From CAIWHR01 sp040006895 (GTDB taxonomy: Bacteria; Pseudomonadota; Gammaproteobacteria; Burkholderiales; Casimicrobiaceae): a DNA stretch of 5,805 nucleotides. Position numbers and translations under genes: made by a program. The stretch is taken from NCBI GenBank assembly GCA_040006895.1, contig JBDTWB010000233.1, forward strand, positions 1 through 5,805, given 5' to 3'. Every line of letters starts with the position of its first letter. Within the stretch, counting starts at the first letter, position 1. Shown one piece after another: positions 1 through 5,016 of the stretch. The notes under the pieces were generated by a model that was not told where the DNA came from, did not search any database, and saw nothing but the letters and a program-made list of their open reading frames with translations.

Positions 1-1
1 C

Positions 2-352
2 AACGGGTACGAAGTCCTTGGCTGGATCGAACGGCAGCTTCGGATAGAGCGCCGGATTGGCGCTCAGCATGCCGAGGTTGCCCATCAGCAAGGTGTAGCC
101 ATCGGGCTTGGCGCGGGCCACGTACTCCATCGCGATGTTGCCCGCGGCACCAGCCTTGTTGTCGACGATGACCTGCTGGCCGAGTTGCTGCGACAATTTT
201 TCTGCCAGCTGGCGCGCGACGATGTCCACGCCACCGCCCGGCGGGAAACCCACGACGAGCTGGACCGGCCGGCCTGGATAGTTTTGGGCCTGGATCGTGG
301 TGGCGGCCACGGCCATACACGCGGCGGTCATGATGCGGGCGAGGATCTTCAT
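2..352 (-). CDS. Bug/TctC family periplasmic solute receptor, C-terminus outside window
   Basis: This is the extracytoplasmic receptor of a tripartite tricarboxylate transporter-like system, binding a small, usually carboxylated, solute in the periplasm. Only the first 117 residues are present; the family is usually about 320 residues. Residues 1-22 form a Sec signal peptide (basic start, Ala-rich core, cleavage probably after IQA). The mature N-terminus shows the family hallmarks: YPGRPVQLVVGFPPGGG at about 25-41, then ARQLAEKL, LGQQVIVDNKAGAAGNIA and KPDGYTLL. The start is firm: AAGGAG lies 5 nt before the ATG, and the ATG overlaps the stop of the upstream regulator (ATGA). It is the third gene of the sulfatase-GntR operon, which suggests that it captures the sulfatase substrate or a product. 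No TctA/TctB membrane genes are visible; orphan Bug receptors are common in Burkholderiales. The family call is secure; the ligand is unknown. Confidence 0.95.
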   Translation of the reverse strand, partial: MKILARIMTAACMAVAATTIQAQNYPGRPVQLVVGFPPGGGVDIVARQLAEKLSQQLGQQVIVDNKAGAAGNIAMEYVARAKPDGYTLLMGNLGMLSANPALYPKLPFDPAKDFVPV

Positions 353-1089
353 CGATGCTCCTTCTTGGGGTGATTCGGCTTGGCGGATGCGGCGCGGCGT
401 CGTCCTGCGAGCCGCTCCAGGGAAATCGAGACGTCGGCCATGCGCGCGTCGCGCTCGAGACTGTCGACGATGTGCTCGCGCAGGGCGCGGGCAGCGGTGT
501 CACGGTCGCGTCGGCGCAGCGGCCGCAGGATCGCGGCGTGCTCCGCCACGATCCGCGCCTGGCTGGGAATGCCCCGGCCGAGGAAGATGCGCGAGAATTG
601 TGGAGCGGCATAGAGCCGTGCATGCAGATCCGAAAGCGTGGCGTTCCGGGCGAGTGCGATGAGCCGCGAATGAAACGCCCAGTTGAGCTCGGAGTAGCGG
701 CGCACACCGGCCTGGTCGCTACCGAAACGGGTGTCGCGGATCTCGTCGTTGATCGCCTCGGCTTCGTCGAGCAGGCGCGGATCGGGTGGGTCCGGAATGA
801 ACTGGAGCGCGTTGGCTTCGACCACGATCCGCGCCACGGCCCAGTCCTGGTAGTCCTTGGCGGATGGTGGCGCCGGCACGCGGTAGCCGAGGTTTTCGCT
901 GAACAGCAGCACGCCCTCTGCGGCCAGGCGCGCGAGCGCCTCGCGCACCGGGGTGGCGCTGACACCGAGGCGTTTCGCAGTCTCCGCGATGTTGAGGCTC
1001 GCGCCGGCTCGATAGGCGCCGCCGGCGATGTCCGTGCGGACCTCGGCGTGCACCTGGGCCACGAGGCTTGATGCGCGAACCGGGTTCAT
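349..1089 (-). CDS. GntR family transcriptional regulator, FCD (FadR-like) subfamily
   Basis: This is a 246-residue DNA-binding regulator that probably senses a catabolic intermediate. Residues about 8-75 form the GntR winged helix-turn-helix, with the signature LNIAETAKRLGVSATPVREA and then LARLAAEGVLL. Residues about 80-220 form the all-helical FCD effector domain; His140 (in NWAFHSRL), His184 (in AEHAAIL) and His206 (in REHIVDS) fit the metal-binding histidines of FCD proteins, with an acidic partner such as Glu91. The C-terminal tail is Arg/Lys-rich. The ATG overlaps the sulfatase stop as ATGA and has no clear Shine-Dalgarno, so translation probably depends on coupling. Its own stop overlaps the Bug start. 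The same frame stays open far upstream into the sulfatase gene, but this ATG matches the usual family length and N-terminus. FCD regulators in catabolic operons are usually local repressors relieved by a substrate or product; that role here is inferred. Confidence 0.95.
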   Translation of the reverse strand: MNPVRASSLVAQVHAEVRTDIAGGAYRAGASLNIAETAKRLGVSATPVREALARLAAEGVLLFSENLGYRVPAPPSAKDYQDWAVARIVVEANALQFIPDPPDPRLLDEAEAINDEIRDTRFGSDQAGVRRYSELNWAFHSRLIALARNATLSDLHARLYAAPQFSRIFLGRGIPSQARIVAEHAAILRPLRRRDRDTAARALREHIVDSLERDARMADVSISLERLAGRRRAASAKPNHPKKEHR

Positions 1090-2612
1090 GCCGCGACGGC
1101 AGTGTCGAGGAGCCCGTAGCGGTCGTAAACCTCGGCAGGCGCGTCGTTGTGACGCAACAGCTGCAGGATCGCACGGCGAATCCGCGCCTCCTCCGCCGGC
1201 GCCGTGATCGGCGCGCGCTGGTCCGGGTCGGCGGCGAGATCGAACAGCGCGGTCTGCGGGTCGAGCAGGGGGTAGCGCCGGACCATGTTGGCCCGGGCAT
1301 CGCGATGCACCGGCATGCGCCACAGCGGAAAGCCGCGCGTGAAAGGCAGCGGCGGGTGTACCCCGGCGCCGTCGAACTCCATCGACTCGAAGTAGGTACG
1401 CATGTGCATTGGCATCAGCGTGTACTGGTACAGGCCTTCGTGGAAAGGCTCGCGCGGATAGAGGAAATACACGAACCGGCCATCGCTGAAATTGATGGCC
1501 GCGCCGAACTGGCCGAAGATGCAGCCGCGCGTGGCCCTTGCCGGATCGTCCGTGGCGAGCACCGGCACGAGGCTTTGCCCCGTCATCTCGGGCGGCCGTG
1601 GCCGGCCGCACAAATCGAGGAGGGTCGGACCGAGGTCGATGGTCTGCGTCAGGGTGTCGGCGCGACGGGGTGCGACGCCCGGCGCGGCGATCAGCAGCGG
1701 GATGTTGGCGACCTCGTTGTAGAACGGCGGGCGATTCTTGCCCAGGAACTCCTTCTCGCCCAGCAGCAGTCCGTGGTCGGTAGACACCACGAGGGCGGTG
1801 TCGCGCCACAGGTCGTGCGCGTCGAAGACGTCGAGCAGGGTGCCGAGGTAATGGTCGCAGGCGCCGACCAGCGCGTGATAGTTGCTGCGCAAGCCGTCGA
1901 CGAGCTCGCGGTCGATGTCGACCCGGCCGTAGCTCGGCCAGTCGAAGATGCGCCCGCCCAGCACCGCTGTTCCGCCCTGCAGGAAGCGCTCGGGTGCGAA
2001 GAACGGCTCGTGCGGATCGAAGCATTCGACGTGCAGCAGCCAGTCGTCGCGAACGTGGTGGTCGGCGAGGAACGCGTTGGCCGATTCGAAGCATTGCGCG
2101 AGCGGGAACGCGCCGGTGGCTTCGCAGTATTCCCGATTGACGTAGTACGGCAGCTTCGAATTGATGTCGCTCGAGAAATCATGCTGCGCGGCGTGATAGC
2201 GCTCGCGGTAGGCCGCGACGTCTGGCGCCAGGGTCGGCCGCCACTTGTCCTTCTCCTGGCCGCGGATGAATTCCCACGACGAGAAACGGCCGTGGAATCC
2301 CGTGCCACCGTCCTCGAAATAGTGATAGTGGTCAGTGACGAGATGGGTGTAGACGCCACTGTCGCGCAGGATTTCCGCGACCGAATGATCAAAGGGCTCG
2401 AGCGGACCCCAGCCGCGATGCAGGAAGTTGAGTCGCCCGGTCTGGATGTCGCGGCGCGCCGGCATGCACGGCATGCTGCCCACGTAATGGCGGTCGAAAA
2501 CCACCGACCGCGCGGCCAGGCGATCGAAGTTCGGCGTAGGGCGCGCAGCCGGGCCGTAGCAGGATAGCGCTCGCCGGTTGAGCGAGTCGAACAGCAAAAA
2601 GACGACTTTCAT
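1086..2612 (-). CDS. Type I (formylglycine-dependent) sulfatase family hydrolase
   Basis: This 508-residue alkaline-phosphatase-superfamily enzyme hydrolyses a sulfate ester, or possibly a phosphonate or phosphodiester. Cys49 in GSMPCMPARRD is the CxPxR site that formylglycine-generating enzyme converts to formylglycine, and TGR follows it. Asp9 (FLLFDSLN) and Asp279-His280 (STDHG) are probable metal ligands; His201 (FDPHEPF) and Lys292 (EFLGKNRPPF) fit catalytic positions. FDS replaces the usual DD pair, and the distal motif is DH instead of DN, as in choline sulfatase and phosphonate monoester hydrolases, so the substrate should be left open. There is no signal peptide, so the enzyme is cytoplasmic and acts after uptake. 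It is the first gene of the operon, overlapping the GntR gene by 4 bases. No strong Shine-Dalgarno precedes the ATG, but the N-terminal strand MKVVFLLFDS starts the fold exactly. A formylglycine-generating enzyme must be encoded elsewhere. Confidence 0.94.
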   Translation of the reverse strand: MKVVFLLFDSLNRRALSCYGPAARPTPNFDRLAARSVVFDRHYVGSMPCMPARRDIQTGRLNFLHRGWGPLEPFDHSVAEILRDSGVYTHLVTDHYHYFEDGGTGFHGRFSSWEFIRGQEKDKWRPTLAPDVAAYRERYHAAQHDFSSDINSKLPYYVNREYCEATGAFPLAQCFESANAFLADHHVRDDWLLHVECFDPHEPFFAPERFLQGGTAVLGGRIFDWPSYGRVDIDRELVDGLRSNYHALVGACDHYLGTLLDVFDAHDLWRDTALVVSTDHGLLLGEKEFLGKNRPPFYNEVANIPLLIAAPGVAPRRADTLTQTIDLGPTLLDLCGRPRPPEMTGQSLVPVLATDDPARATRGCIFGQFGAAINFSDGRFVYFLYPREPFHEGLYQYTLMPMHMRTYFESMEFDGAGVHPPLPFTRGFPLWRMPVHRDARANMVRRYPLLDPQTALFDLAADPDQRAPITAPAEEARIRRAILQLLRHNDAPAEVYDRYGLLDTAVAA

Positions 2613-2651
2613 GGGCGAAGTGTCGGGGCGCGCAAGAGGGACGCCTATAAA

Positions 2652-2662
2652 TATATCATATA
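2652..2662. promoter_or_regulatory. Palindromic operator candidate TATATCATATA
   Basis: A perfect dyad of 5 bp on each side of one central base (TATAT-C-ATATA) contains the whole candidate -10 element. A protein bound here would block the promoter. The obvious candidate is the GntR/FCD regulator encoded in the same operon, since such proteins bind short palindromes as dimers. It does not match the often quoted FadR-like TNGTNNNACNA pattern, so the assignment is an inference. Part of the symmetry could come simply from the AT-rich promoter composition. Confidence 0.45.
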
Positions 2663-2683
2663 CGATCAGGCACCCTTCGTCAG
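2655..2683 (-). promoter_or_regulatory. Candidate sigma70 promoter of the sulfatase-GntR-Bug operon
   Basis: Read on the minus strand, -35 CTGACG (2683-2678) and -10 TATGAT (2660-2655) are separated by exactly 17 bp. The -10 matches the consensus at five of six positions and the -35 at four. Transcription would begin near 2648, giving a leader of about 36 nt before the sulfatase ATG. The -10 sits in a short AT-rich island inside GC-rich DNA. This was identified by eye only. Confidence 0.5.
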
Positions 2684-2750
2684 GTGCTTCCTGCGGCGTT
2701 CACCGCCATCCAGCGGTTCGCTCGCCGCGAGCCGCAAATCGTCTGGGCCC

Positions 2751-2768
2751 CCCTGCTTCGCGGCAGGG
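2751..2768 (-). terminator. Weak hairpin after the DUF3429-like gene
   Basis: A 6-bp GC stem (CCCTGC with GCAGGG, 6-nt loop) starts 17 nt after the stop of the MerR-DUF3429 operon. A second short dyad, GCTCG-CCG-CGAGC, follows at 2720-2732. Neither is followed by a U-rich run, so this is not a standard intrinsic terminator; it may assist Rho-dependent termination or mean nothing. The rest of 2613-2784 holds the sulfatase promoter and no gene that I can support. Confidence 0.22.
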
Positions 2769-2784
2769 TGCGCGAGCCTCCGGT

Positions 2785-3237
2785 TCAGGCGATGCTCGCG
2801 CCGGCGAGAGCTGCAACTGCCACGACGGTGAGCAACGCCCGTAGCCGCATGAACCACGTCGGGAAGGGCTCGATTCGTCGCATCGCGCGATCGACGGCGA
2901 GGCAGGCGACGAGCATCGCCGCCTGCAGCCTTAAGCAAGTCCACACCGGCGTCTGCAGCGACAGCCACCCGACCAGCGCCGGAACGACACTCCAGCCGTA
3001 TTGCAGCCACGCCCGCGGGCCGCTGGTGCCGGCGCGTAGTGCATATCCCCAGTGCAAGGCGCCGACGAAGGCCAGGATGACCGCACCGTACGTGGCCAGG
3101 GCATCGAGCCATATCGCATACCACTGCGGGACGAGCACCGCGAGCAACGCCAGTGCGACGAACGGCACGAGGCCACCGACGCCGAGTGCAACCGCGGCAC
3201 CCGGTGCGGGCCCGGAAGCCTTGCCGTTCGCAGCCAT
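2785..3237 (-). CDS. DUF3429-like integral membrane protein
   Basis: This 150-residue inner-membrane protein of unknown function resembles DUF3429, whose members are typically about 150 residues. There are about five hydrophobic segments: roughly residues 15-37, 46-66, 80-97, 101-117 and 131-149. The recognisable core is YGAVILAFVGALHWGYAL (50-67) followed by YGWSVVPALVGWLSL (80-94). The start at 3237 is chosen because it gives the compact family length and because its A is also the last base of the MerR stop (TGATG), a typical coupled junction. An earlier in-frame start at 3336 would add a Pro/Arg-rich tail that lies inside the MerR gene and looks non-coding. No Shine-Dalgarno is obvious, which agrees with re-initiation from merR. 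Coupling to the MerR gene suggests that the two function in one response. The family call comes from motif memory and is fairly confident; the function is unknown. Confidence 0.85.
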   Translation of the reverse strand: MAANGKASGPAPGAAVALGVGGLVPFVALALLAVLVPQWYAIWLDALATYGAVILAFVGALHWGYALRAGTSGPRAWLQYGWSVVPALVGWLSLQTPVWTCLRLQAAMLVACLAVDRAMRRIEPFPTWFMRLRALLTVVAVAALAGASIA

Positions 3238-4241
3238 CACGCCGGCGCCGGGCTGGCAGGAACGTGCAGGCCCTCGGCGCGCGCCACGCGGACCAGGGCG
3301 TCCTCGAGTAACGCCCTCGCGTGGGCAGTCGTCCATTGCAGATCGCGGTGCAGTGCGGCGTCATCGGGGGTACGGCTGGCGCACTCGGCGCTGTAGCGCT
3401 CGAAGTCGCCGAGGCTCATCACCAGATCGACGAGATGCCGCGGGCATTCGCAATACACGGTGCTCGACGCTCCGGCGAGCTCCGCCAGCGAACGTCTGTC
3501 GAAGCGCGGCGGGGGCGGGGCGGCGGTGGTGGCGACGGCATTGGCTTCGACCGCTTCCCGGCCCGGCAGCTGCAGCAGGGCGCGACACAAGGACTCGATC
3601 TCCACGGCATCGGACGGTGCCCGTGCCACCTCGTGACCGGCTGCGCGCAGCCGGCGGATGACCGCGCTGGGCGCGAAGCGGTACAGCACGATCGCCTTGG
3701 ACGCCCCGCACGATTGGTTGAGCTCGGCAATCGTGGCGAGGGAACCGTCGTTCAGCGAGGGCAGCTCGACCAGCACCACGTCGGCGTGAGCGCCGGCCAG
3801 CACGCCTGGTGCCTCGGCAACGTTCATGCAGCGCCCGACGACGGTCAAGGCATTTCCGGCAAGCGTCTCTTCGAGCCGTTGCTCGGAGAGCAGCGGACCC
3901 ACCAGCGCGATGCGCACCATGCCTCGCGGCGCACCAGCGCTCACCGCGCCGGCCCCCGAGAGCGTCTTGCCGGCAGCGCGCATCTCGACGAGGGTTTCAG
4001 TCGACAAGGTGGCGATCGCGCCGATGGGGTGACCCATGTCCACGAGCTGCTTGACGACGGTGAGCCGGGCTACCTGCTCCGCGGAGTAGAGGCGCTGGCC
4101 GCGCGCACTGAGGTTGGGGCCGACGACCCCGTAGCGGCGCTCCCAGACGCGAAGCGTCTCGACCGGAACGCCGGCGAGTCGAGCTGCGACTCCGCTGCGA
4201 TAGGCGGGCGCACCGGGATTGACGTCATGCCGAGTACTCAT
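3237..4241 (-). CDS. MerR family regulator with Rossmann-like middle region and Cys-containing C-terminal domain
   Basis: This 334-residue regulator is much longer than metal- or drug-sensing MerR proteins (about 110-270). Residues 13-82 are the MerR DNA-binding domain: YRSGVAARLAGVPVETLRVWERRYG is the helix-turn-helix, followed by the wing and RLYSAEQVARLTVVKQLVDMG. Residues about 108-222 look like an alternating beta/alpha fold (VRIALVGPLLSE, ADVVLVELPSL, KAIVLYRFAP), placed like the cobalamin domain of LitR/CarH proteins but lacking DxHxxG. A Pro-rich linker (about 240-246) leads to a helical C-terminal domain with Cys264, Cys266 and Cys287 (YCECPRHLVDLVMSLG...SAEC). ATG 4241 is preferred over TTG 4256 because GGAG (4254-4251) lies 9 nt before it and would fall inside the longer version. 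It is divergent from the HiPIP genes and probably regulates both directions. The ligand is unknown; the class is certain, the light/redox role is conjecture. Confidence 0.92.
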   Translation of the reverse strand: MSTRHDVNPGAPAYRSGVAARLAGVPVETLRVWERRYGVVGPNLSARGQRLYSAEQVARLTVVKQLVDMGHPIGAIATLSTETLVEMRAAGKTLSGAGAVSAGAPRGMVRIALVGPLLSEQRLEETLAGNALTVVGRCMNVAEAPGVLAGAHADVVLVELPSLNDGSLATIAELNQSCGASKAIVLYRFAPSAVIRRLRAAGHEVARAPSDAVEIESLCRALLQLPGREAVEANAVATTAAPPPPRFDRRSLAELAGASSTVYCECPRHLVDLVMSLGDFERYSAECASRTPDDAALHRDLQWTTAHARALLEDALVRVARAEGLHVPASPAPA

Positions 4242-4255
4242 GTGCGGGGTCTCCA

Positions 4256-4271
4256 AGGGTCGCAGGACCCT
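4256..4271 (-). promoter_or_regulatory. Perfect hairpin in the merR leader abutting its ribosome binding site
   Basis: AGGGTC and GACCCT form a perfect 6-bp dyad around a 4-base loop. On the minus-strand transcript the last stem base lies one nt before the GGAG at 4254-4251 that serves merR. It could modulate ribosome access, stabilise the 5' end, or act as a DNA operator for autoregulation. The arms are perfect; the function is unproven. Confidence 0.4.
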
Positions 4272-4294
4272 AGTCTACATCAATGACTCAGAAT

Positions 4295-4326
4295 TGAACC
4301 GATAAATGTTGGATTAAATCGGTTCA
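4295..4326. promoter_or_regulatory. Inverted repeat TGAACCGAT-N14-ATCGGTTCA between the divergent genes
   Basis: Two perfect 9-bp arms (4295-4303 and 4318-4326) are separated by 14 bp, so their centres are 23 bp apart, about two helical turns on one DNA face. The repeat lies in the AT-rich part of the merR/HiPIP gap, just upstream of the candidate plus-strand -35 and about 54 bp from the merR start. This is where an operator for the divergent MerR protein would be expected. Each arm could be bound by a dimer or half-dimer. Which protein binds is inferred. Confidence 0.6.
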
Positions 4327-4331
4327 TGTTC

Positions 4332-4360
4332 TAGACACAACCAGGTTTAGCCGCTAAGGT
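4332..4360 (+). promoter_or_regulatory. Candidate plus-strand promoter for the small ORF and HiPIP
   Basis: TAGACA (4332-4337) matches the -35 consensus at five of six positions. TAAGGT (4355-4360) lies exactly 17 bp downstream and keeps the key T, A and final T of a -10, with three matches in total. Transcription would start near 4367, about 30 nt before the small ORF and about 176 nt before the HiPIP ATG. The inverted repeat ends 5 bp upstream of the -35. The weak -10 suggests a need for activation or another sigma factor. I see no convincing sigma70 promoter for merR on the opposite strand. Confidence 0.35.
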
Positions 4361-4396
4361 GCGAGTCATAGGCTGTTCAGAGAAAAGCAGGACGAC

Positions 4397-4546
4397 ATGG
4401 ACATTACCGAATACCCGTCTCCATCCGAGGCTTCGCATTTGTGCGTTCGGCCACGACATGGCCATTCGCGATCACGTCGACGGCCTCCCCGGGGGATGCC
4501 CCAGTTCGAGGCCTGCCACCAGACCATAACCACGGAGTTGCCATGA
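4397..4546 (+). CDS. Possible 49-residue small ORF overlapping the HiPIP start
   Basis: I do not recognise this protein and it may not be real. An ATG preceded by AGGA (4389-4392, 4 nt spacing) opens a 49-codon frame whose TGA overlaps the HiPIP ATG as ATGA, the coupled layout also seen at two junctions in the sulfatase operon. The peptide has an acidic/Pro start (MDITEYPSPSEASH). Its middle is strongly basic (RSRRRPPRG, 25-33), and there are Cys/His pairs at His14-Cys16, His21-His23 and Cys40-His41. There is no signal peptide or membrane segment. The basic middle looks like out-of-frame translation of GC-rich DNA, which argues against a folded protein. It could instead be a leader ORF whose translation sets HiPIP expression, with the Arg/Pro run slowing ribosomes. 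The HiPIP gene has its own GGAG, so coupling is not obligatory. Confidence 0.35.
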   Translation: MDITEYPSPSEASHLCVRPRHGHSRSRRRPPRGMPQFEACHQTITTELP

Positions 4547-4863
4547 CCACACGTCGATCGTTCGCACGCAGCCTGCTCACCGCCCTGCCGGCTACCGCCA
4601 TTCTCCTGGGAACGGGACGACTGGTGTCGGCACAGGCGGCCCGGCTCGAGGAGTCCGATCCCACCGCAATCGCGCTCGGCTACAAGCACGACGCCACCAA
4701 AGTCGATCCCAAGAAGTCACCGACCTACGTCGCCGGACGCAACTGCGCCGGGTGCCAGCTCTACCAGGGCAAGGCAACCGATCCCTGGGCCCCGTGCAGC
4801 GCCTTCGGCGGCAAGCACGTCAACGCCAAGGGGTGGTGCGCTGCCTGGGTGAAGAAGTCATGA
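4543..4863 (+). CDS. High-potential iron-sulfur protein (HiPIP), Tat-exported
   Basis: This is a periplasmic [4Fe-4S] one-electron carrier that shuttles between the 3+ and 2+ states at high potential. In phototrophs and some respirers HiPIPs carry electrons from the bc1 complex to a reaction centre or terminal oxidase. The precursor has 106 residues. TTRRSFARS at 2-10 is a twin-arginine motif, followed by a hydrophobic stretch and a probable cleavage after SAQA (residue 32), leaving about 74 mature residues, normal for the family. Tat export fits a cofactor inserted in the cytoplasm. Cluster ligands are Cys68, Cys71, Cys85 and Cys99 (CxxC-x13-C-x13-C), with family context GYKHDATKVD, NCAGCQLYQG and GWCAAWV. 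The start at 4543 has GGAG 5 nt upstream; an upstream GTG at 4441 would bury the Tat signal. It is the first recognisable gene divergent from merR. The identity is essentially certain; the electron donor and acceptor are unknown. Confidence 0.97.
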   Translation: MTTRRSFARSLLTALPATAILLGTGRLVSAQAARLEESDPTAIALGYKHDATKVDPKKSPTYVAGRNCAGCQLYQGKATDPWAPCSAFGGKHVNAKGWCAAWVKKS

Positions 4864-4869
4864 CCCCGC

Positions 4870-4907
4870 GTGCCGGCCGGAAGAGCTTTCGGTGACGCGT
4901 CCGGCAC
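4870..4907 (+). other. Nested RNA stem-loop between the HiPIP and FAS1 genes
   Basis: GTGCCGG (4870-4876) pairs perfectly with CCGGCAC (4901-4907). Inside it, 4877-4882 can pair with 4887-4892 (one G-U pair) around a 4-nt loop, leaving an 8-nt bulge. The structure begins 6 nt after the HiPIP stop. No U-run follows, so a classic intrinsic terminator is unlikely; it could stabilise the 3' end of the HiPIP message, help Rho-dependent termination, or allow unequal expression of the two genes. In the rest of the 153-base gap I see only the FAS1 Shine-Dalgarno and a small AACGG/CCGTT hairpin at 4972-4985; no promoter is convincing. Confidence 0.4.
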
Positions 4908-5016
4908 CCCGATCGATTCGTCACCGAACACCGCCGACGGCGTATCCGCAGGACCGCAGCGCGGGGCTCGCAACGGCAATCCGTTACACCTGCTCGTCAA
5001 CTGCTAAGGACATTTC

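Noticed and set aside
349..2094. A longer GntR protein of 581 residues beginning inside the sulfatase gene
   Set aside because: The extension is Arg/Pro/Ala-rich shadow translation of the sulfatase. The ATG at 1089 gives the normal family length and a coupled junction.
1068..2567. A 499-codon open frame on the plus strand, antisense to the sulfatase
   Set aside because: It is an artefact of GC-rich codon use opposite a real gene. The translation is Arg/Val/Glu-rich without any domain motif, while the minus strand has all sulfatase motifs.
3237..4256. TTG start for MerR at 4256
   Set aside because: Starting there would place the GGAG Shine-Dalgarno of the ATG at 4241 inside the coding region, and the added five residues are not part of any domain.
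3321..4286. A 321-codon plus-strand frame opposite the MerR gene
   Set aside because: Its composition is low in hydrophobic pattern and rich in Gly/Arg/His, with no recognisable motif; the minus strand carries a clear MerR HTH.
4441..4542. GTG start for a 140-residue HiPIP precursor
   Set aside because: It would bury the twin-arginine signal more than 30 residues from the N-terminus; the ATG at 4543 has GGAG at proper spacing.
4366..4689. Minus-strand frames of 86 and 107 codons across the HiPIP leader and gene
   Set aside because: There are no motifs, the composition is shadow-like, and they are antisense to the start of an unmistakable HiPIP.
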